This document shows, in pieces, positions 61,340 to 64,000 of a stretch of 64,000 bases of DNA (its first letter is position 1; each line of letters starts with the position of its first letter). Source of the stretch: Chromatocurvus sp046260765 (GTDB lineage Bacteria; Pseudomonadota; Gammaproteobacteria; Pseudomonadales; Halieaceae); assembly GCA_046260765.1 (NCBI GenBank), contig JBHEOO010000015.1, positions 11,565 to 75,564 on the forward strand, in the 5' to 3' direction. The notes under the pieces are model-generated. The model did no database searches. It saw nothing but the letters and a program-made list of their open reading frames with translations, and was not told where the DNA came from. The position numbers were made by a program, and so were the translations under genes.

Positions 61340-62646
61340 CACTGCGCCCTTCGCGCGCAGCAATGGCGGAGCCCGGCAGCGTCGGACTGTATCTGTTTGC
61401 ACTGACGGCCTTCAGCCAGCGCGCGCTTGCCGTTGTCGGCTGCCTGTTGATGCTTTACGCGCTCTGGCGCGATCGCTCCAGGGCGTGGCCGCTGTTGCGC
61501 CAGACGCCGCTGTTCTGGTGCACGGCTGCGCTTGCGGCCTACACCGTGGCGCGCACCGGTCTCGCGGTTGCGCAAGACCCCCAGAACGCAGCGCTGCACG
61601 CCAAGGATGCGGCGCGGATTCTCTATCTGTGTGCCTTCATTGCGATTGCCTGGGCGCTGCACGGCGACCATACACGGATTCTGCGTTTTCTTGTGGCGGC
61701 CGCCGCGGGCTTCGTGGCAGCGCGCCTGTGGCACTTCGACTGGCAGCTCAACTACCCTCAGCCCTGGTGGCAGATGCGACTCGGGCTCGGGCTCGAGACG
61801 ATCGGCCTTGGCTACTACGCCGGCACGCTGCTGCTGGGGATGCTGGTATTTGCGCCGCGCATGCTTGCGCAGGCTCACAGACCACGGGACATAGCCGGCA
61901 TCGGTCTCTTGCTGACCGCCGTTGTGGCTGCCGGTCTGCAGTGGGTGATTCTGTCACAGTCGCGGGCTGCCTGGCTGGCACTGCTGCCACTGACGGCTCT
62001 CGCCGCATTGTTTGCCCTGCACAGCAGTTGGCGGCGCGGCGGCCTTCCCGCACTCGCACTCATGAGCGCGCCGCTGGCTCTGCTTCTGGTGATTGGCGGG
62101 CTGAACGCCCCCAACCTGATGCAGCGACTGGCAGAGGAGCAGCACACGATCGGTCTTTTGCTGGACGGCAATCTGGACGCGATCAGCAGCGCCGACGAGC
62201 GCGGCTGGGAGCACAGCATCGGAACACGCATACAAATGCTGGAGGCCGGCTATCGGCAATGGCTTGGAGCGCCCTTTCTGGGTTTCGGGCCGGCGGCGAG
62301 CAAGCTGACGCTGCTGGCCAGCGATGACCGCGTGCTGCAGCAGTACAACGATTACCACAACGTCGCGCTCGATATGCTTGTGCGCTACGGCATGCTTGGA
62401 CTGCTGCTGCTCCTGCTCTGTGGCAAGTACACCCTCAGCAGCGGATGGCAGGCCTGGCGCCGCGGTCTGCTGCCGACGGATACGGCGCTGTTCCTCGCCG
62501 GCACCCTGTGCCTGCTTCTCGCCAGCAGTCTGAGCAATTTTCGCCTTCTCAACTTCGATTTTCGCTACTGGCTGTTTATTGTGGCGGCACCCATGACAAC
62601 CTTCGCGATCTGCGCTTGCAGCACAGAGGACAGGGCCAGCGGATAG
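61336..62646 (+). CDS. O-antigen ligase (WaaL/Wzy_C) family membrane protein
   Basis: Polytopic inner-membrane protein of the O-antigen ligase/polymerase class, 436 residues with about eleven hydrophobic segments. Arg in VILSQSRAAWLALLPLTALA, a large periplasmic loop (LMQRLAEEQHTIGLLLDGNL to GFGPAASKLTLLASDDRVLQ), then YNDYHNVALDMLVRYGMLGL, the Wzy_C-type His motif. GTG 61336 overlaps the upstream stop (GTGA). Ligase, polymerase or other glycan transferase cannot be told apart here. Confidence 0.8.
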   Translation: MTLRPSRAAMAEPGSVGLYLFALTAFSQRALAVVGCLLMLYALWRDRSRAWPLLRQTPLFWCTAALAAYTVARTGLAVAQDPQNAALHAKDAARILYLCAFIAIAWALHGDHTRILRFLVAAAAGFVAARLWHFDWQLNYPQPWWQMRLGLGLETIGLGYYAGTLLLGMLVFAPRMLAQAHRPRDIAGIGLLLTAVVAAGLQWVILSQSRAAWLALLPLTALAALFALHSSWRRGGLPALALMSAPLALLLVIGGLNAPNLMQRLAEEQHTIGLLLDGNLDAISSADERGWEHSIGTRIQMLEAGYRQWLGAPFLGFGPAASKLTLLASDDRVLQQYNDYHNVALDMLVRYGMLGLLLLLLCGKYTLSSGWQAWRRGLLPTDTALFLAGTLCLLLASSLSNFRLLNFDFRYWLFIVAAPMTTFAICACSTEDRASG

Positions 62647-62702
62647 AAAAAGCGTCTCCCTTGCTTTATAGTGCGCGACGTCATTGCAACGATGGATCGG
62701 GC

Positions 62703-63647
62703 ATGCGGGCCGGCGTTTTCATCCAGACCAATCATAAACAGATTACCGGCGCGATCGTGGCGGCGCATGCGCTGCGGCGTTATTCGTCGAACAATGACCG
62801 GTTCGATGTGACCATCATGGATACTGCCGACTACCCGTTCTTTGCAGAGTACGAGGGCCGGGAATACCTGCGTGACGGTGTGCACCGCACCTGGCTCAAC
62901 GATGATCTGCAGTCGTTCACTCCTACCCGTTTCATGCCGCCACGACTGATGAACTACGCGGGACGGGCGGTTGTTATCGATCCGGATATTTTCGCCACAA
63001 CGGACATCTGGGAGCTGCTGTCCCGCGACATGCAGGGCAAGGCCATCATGTGCCGCATGCGCTCCGGCCCCAAGGGCCTGGTCGACAAGTGCATGGCCTC
63101 GAGCGTCATGCTGCTCGACTGCGCCCAGCTCACACATTGGGATGCAGAAGCGAAGTTCCGCGCCATGTTCACCTTTGAGCAGGATTACCAGCCCTGGATC
63201 TGCCTCAAGGAAGAGCCGCGGGAGAGCATCGGCTTTTTCGAGCCAGAGTGGAACGACTTCGACAAATTCACCGTTGAGACGAAAATGCTGCACACCACCC
63301 GTCGCCGCACGCAGCCCTGGAAGACGGGACTGCCGACGGACTGGCGGCCCGCCGAGCGCTTCCGACTGTTTCCGCCGGCGGCGTGGATCATGCGCGCGCG
63401 GCGCAGGCTGTTTGGTGAATATGCGTTCCTGGGCAACTACAAGCAGCATCCGGATATCAACCAGGAACGGTTCTTTTTCGGTCTGCTGAAGGAATGTCTG
63501 GCGCAGGGCAAGATCACGGAGGAGCATCTGCGGCAGGAGATGGCGCGGAATCACGTGCGGCATGATGCGCTGGAGGTGCTTGCCCGCACGCCGGATCTGC
63601 CGCCGGCGCCGGTGCATCCGCTGGTGGGGGTTTCTCAGGCGGCTTGA
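62703..63647 (+). CDS. Glycosyltransferase, GT8-like
   Basis: Nucleotide-sugar glycosyltransferase of the GT-A fold. MRAGVFIQTNHKQITGAIVA at the start, DxD motif in AVVIDPDIFATTDIWELLS (residues 93-95), CMASSVMLLDCAQLTHWDAE, and KMLHTTRRRTQPWKTGLP, a GT8-like acceptor/His region. 314 residues, no signal or membrane helix. It begins 56 bases after the ligase-like gene and could act in the same glycan pathway; it is not translationally coupled. Confidence 0.78.
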   Translation: MRAGVFIQTNHKQITGAIVAAHALRRYSSNNDRFDVTIMDTADYPFFAEYEGREYLRDGVHRTWLNDDLQSFTPTRFMPPRLMNYAGRAVVIDPDIFATTDIWELLSRDMQGKAIMCRMRSGPKGLVDKCMASSVMLLDCAQLTHWDAEAKFRAMFTFEQDYQPWICLKEEPRESIGFFEPEWNDFDKFTVETKMLHTTRRRTQPWKTGLPTDWRPAERFRLFPPAAWIMRARRRLFGEYAFLGNYKQHPDINQERFFFGLLKECLAQGKITEEHLRQEMARNHVRHDALEVLARTPDLPPAPVHPLVGVSQAA

Positions 63648-63667
63648 TTGCCGGACCTGCTCTTTTG

Positions 63668-64000
63668 CATCAGTGCCGGCCATGCGCTCCCGCATCAGTG
63701 CCGGCCATGCGCTTCCGCATCAGTGCCGGCCCTGTGCCCCTCCATCCCCATTCCACAGACACGCAAAGATGCCATCCATGGCGGCTCGGCTGCGGCCGTC
63801 CTGGCCTTTCGCATCAGTGCCGGCCCTGCGCCCCTCCATCCCCATTCCACAGACACGCAAAGATGCCATCCATGGCGGCTCGGCTGCGGCCGTCCTGGCC
63901 TTTCGCATCAGTGCCGGCCCTGCGCCCCTCCATCCCCATTCCACAGACACGCAAAGATGCCATCCATGGCGGCTCGGCTGCGGCCGTCCTGGCCTTTCGC
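63668..64000. repeat. Tandem array: two 25-bp units then 94-bp units running past the window end
   Basis: CATCAGTGCCGGCCATGCGC starts 25-bp units at 63668 and 63693; 94-bp units start at 63718, 63812 and 63906, and the next begins with the last base. The 94-bp units are almost identical (T/C at CCTGTGCCCC versus CCTGCGCCCC). Each holds GATGCCATCCATGGCGGCTC and GGCTGCGGCCGTCCTGGCC, related to copies A-E, so a palindromic element seems to have entered the short repeat and been amplified with it. No gene is present after 63647. Confidence 0.92.

Noticed and set aside
62647..62702. Promoter TATAGT before the glycosyltransferase gene
   Set aside because: A good -10 is present near 62670 but no acceptable -35 at 16-18 bp, so I did not annotate it.
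63668..64000. CRISPR array
   Set aside because: Units are contiguous and near-identical over 94 bp with no unique spacers, and no cas genes are present.

Overview
GC-rich chromosomal core of a gammaproteobacterium. From 1 to about 42 kb the gene order is nearly collinear with the Pseudomonas murF-to-gatB block, and 44.9-57.6 kb matches the Pseudomonas moeB/prmC/prfA/hemA-lolB-ispE-tRNA-Gln-prs-rplY-pth-ychF block. The protein sequences and the kind of dispersed palindromic repeats suggest a marine Pseudomonadales/Cellvibrionales-type organism; this placement is inference from memory of gene order. A run of ten Ns at 42811-42820 shows a draft assembly.

Layout: (1) 1-5.7 kb, minus: division/cell wall cluster mraZ-rsmH-ftsL-ftsI-murE-murF(partial), with a well-formed promoter and MraZ operator. 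(2) 6-11.8 kb: rnpB, rsmI, then lpoA-yraN-diaA-dolP, then sspA-sspB. (3) 11.9-17 kb: cytochrome bc1 genes (Rieske plus a cytochrome b/c1 fusion), rplM-rpsI, zapE. (4) 17-31.7 kb: zapG, DegS/AlgW-type protease, hisG-hisD, ibaG, mlaC, yrbG, kdsD-kdsC-lptA-lptB, rpoN-hpf-ptsN-rapZ-ptsO, mgtE, darP. (5) 31.6-42.2 kb: yhdP-maf-mreD-mreC-mreB (minus) and gatC-gatA-gatB plus a small conserved gene (plus). (6) 42.2-43.5 kb: a non-coding, repeat-built region with two diverged roughly 600-bp units, each bounded by palindromic elements. (7) 43.5-58.4 kb: smrA, cysZ, rhlB, moeB-prmC-prfA-hemA, TPR lipoprotein-lolB-ispE, tRNA-Gln, prs, rplY, pth, ychF, phosphopantetheinyl transferase. (8) 58.4-63.6 kb: a tightly coupled accessory set (secreted protein, DAG-kinase-like, Tam41-like nucleotidyltransferase, O-antigen-ligase-like membrane protein) followed by a GT8-like glycosyltransferase. 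(9) 63.7 kb to the end: a tandem repeat array that runs out of the window.

Themes: peptidoglycan synthesis and shape (mur/fts/mre/lpo), envelope lipid and LPS transport (lpt, mla, lol, yhdP, dolP), nitrogen-PTS/sigma-54, translation (gatCAB, prfA/prmC, pth, rplY, rplM/rpsI). Several genes normally present in these neighbourhoods are missing at tight junctions: lptC, murA, hisC, mlaFED and rng. The points most worth a second look are the cytochrome b/c1 fusion, the cloverleaf-like palindromic repeat family with self-complementary but copy-specific arms, the paired 600-bp units built from it, and the DAG-kinase/Tam41-like/WaaL-like operon.
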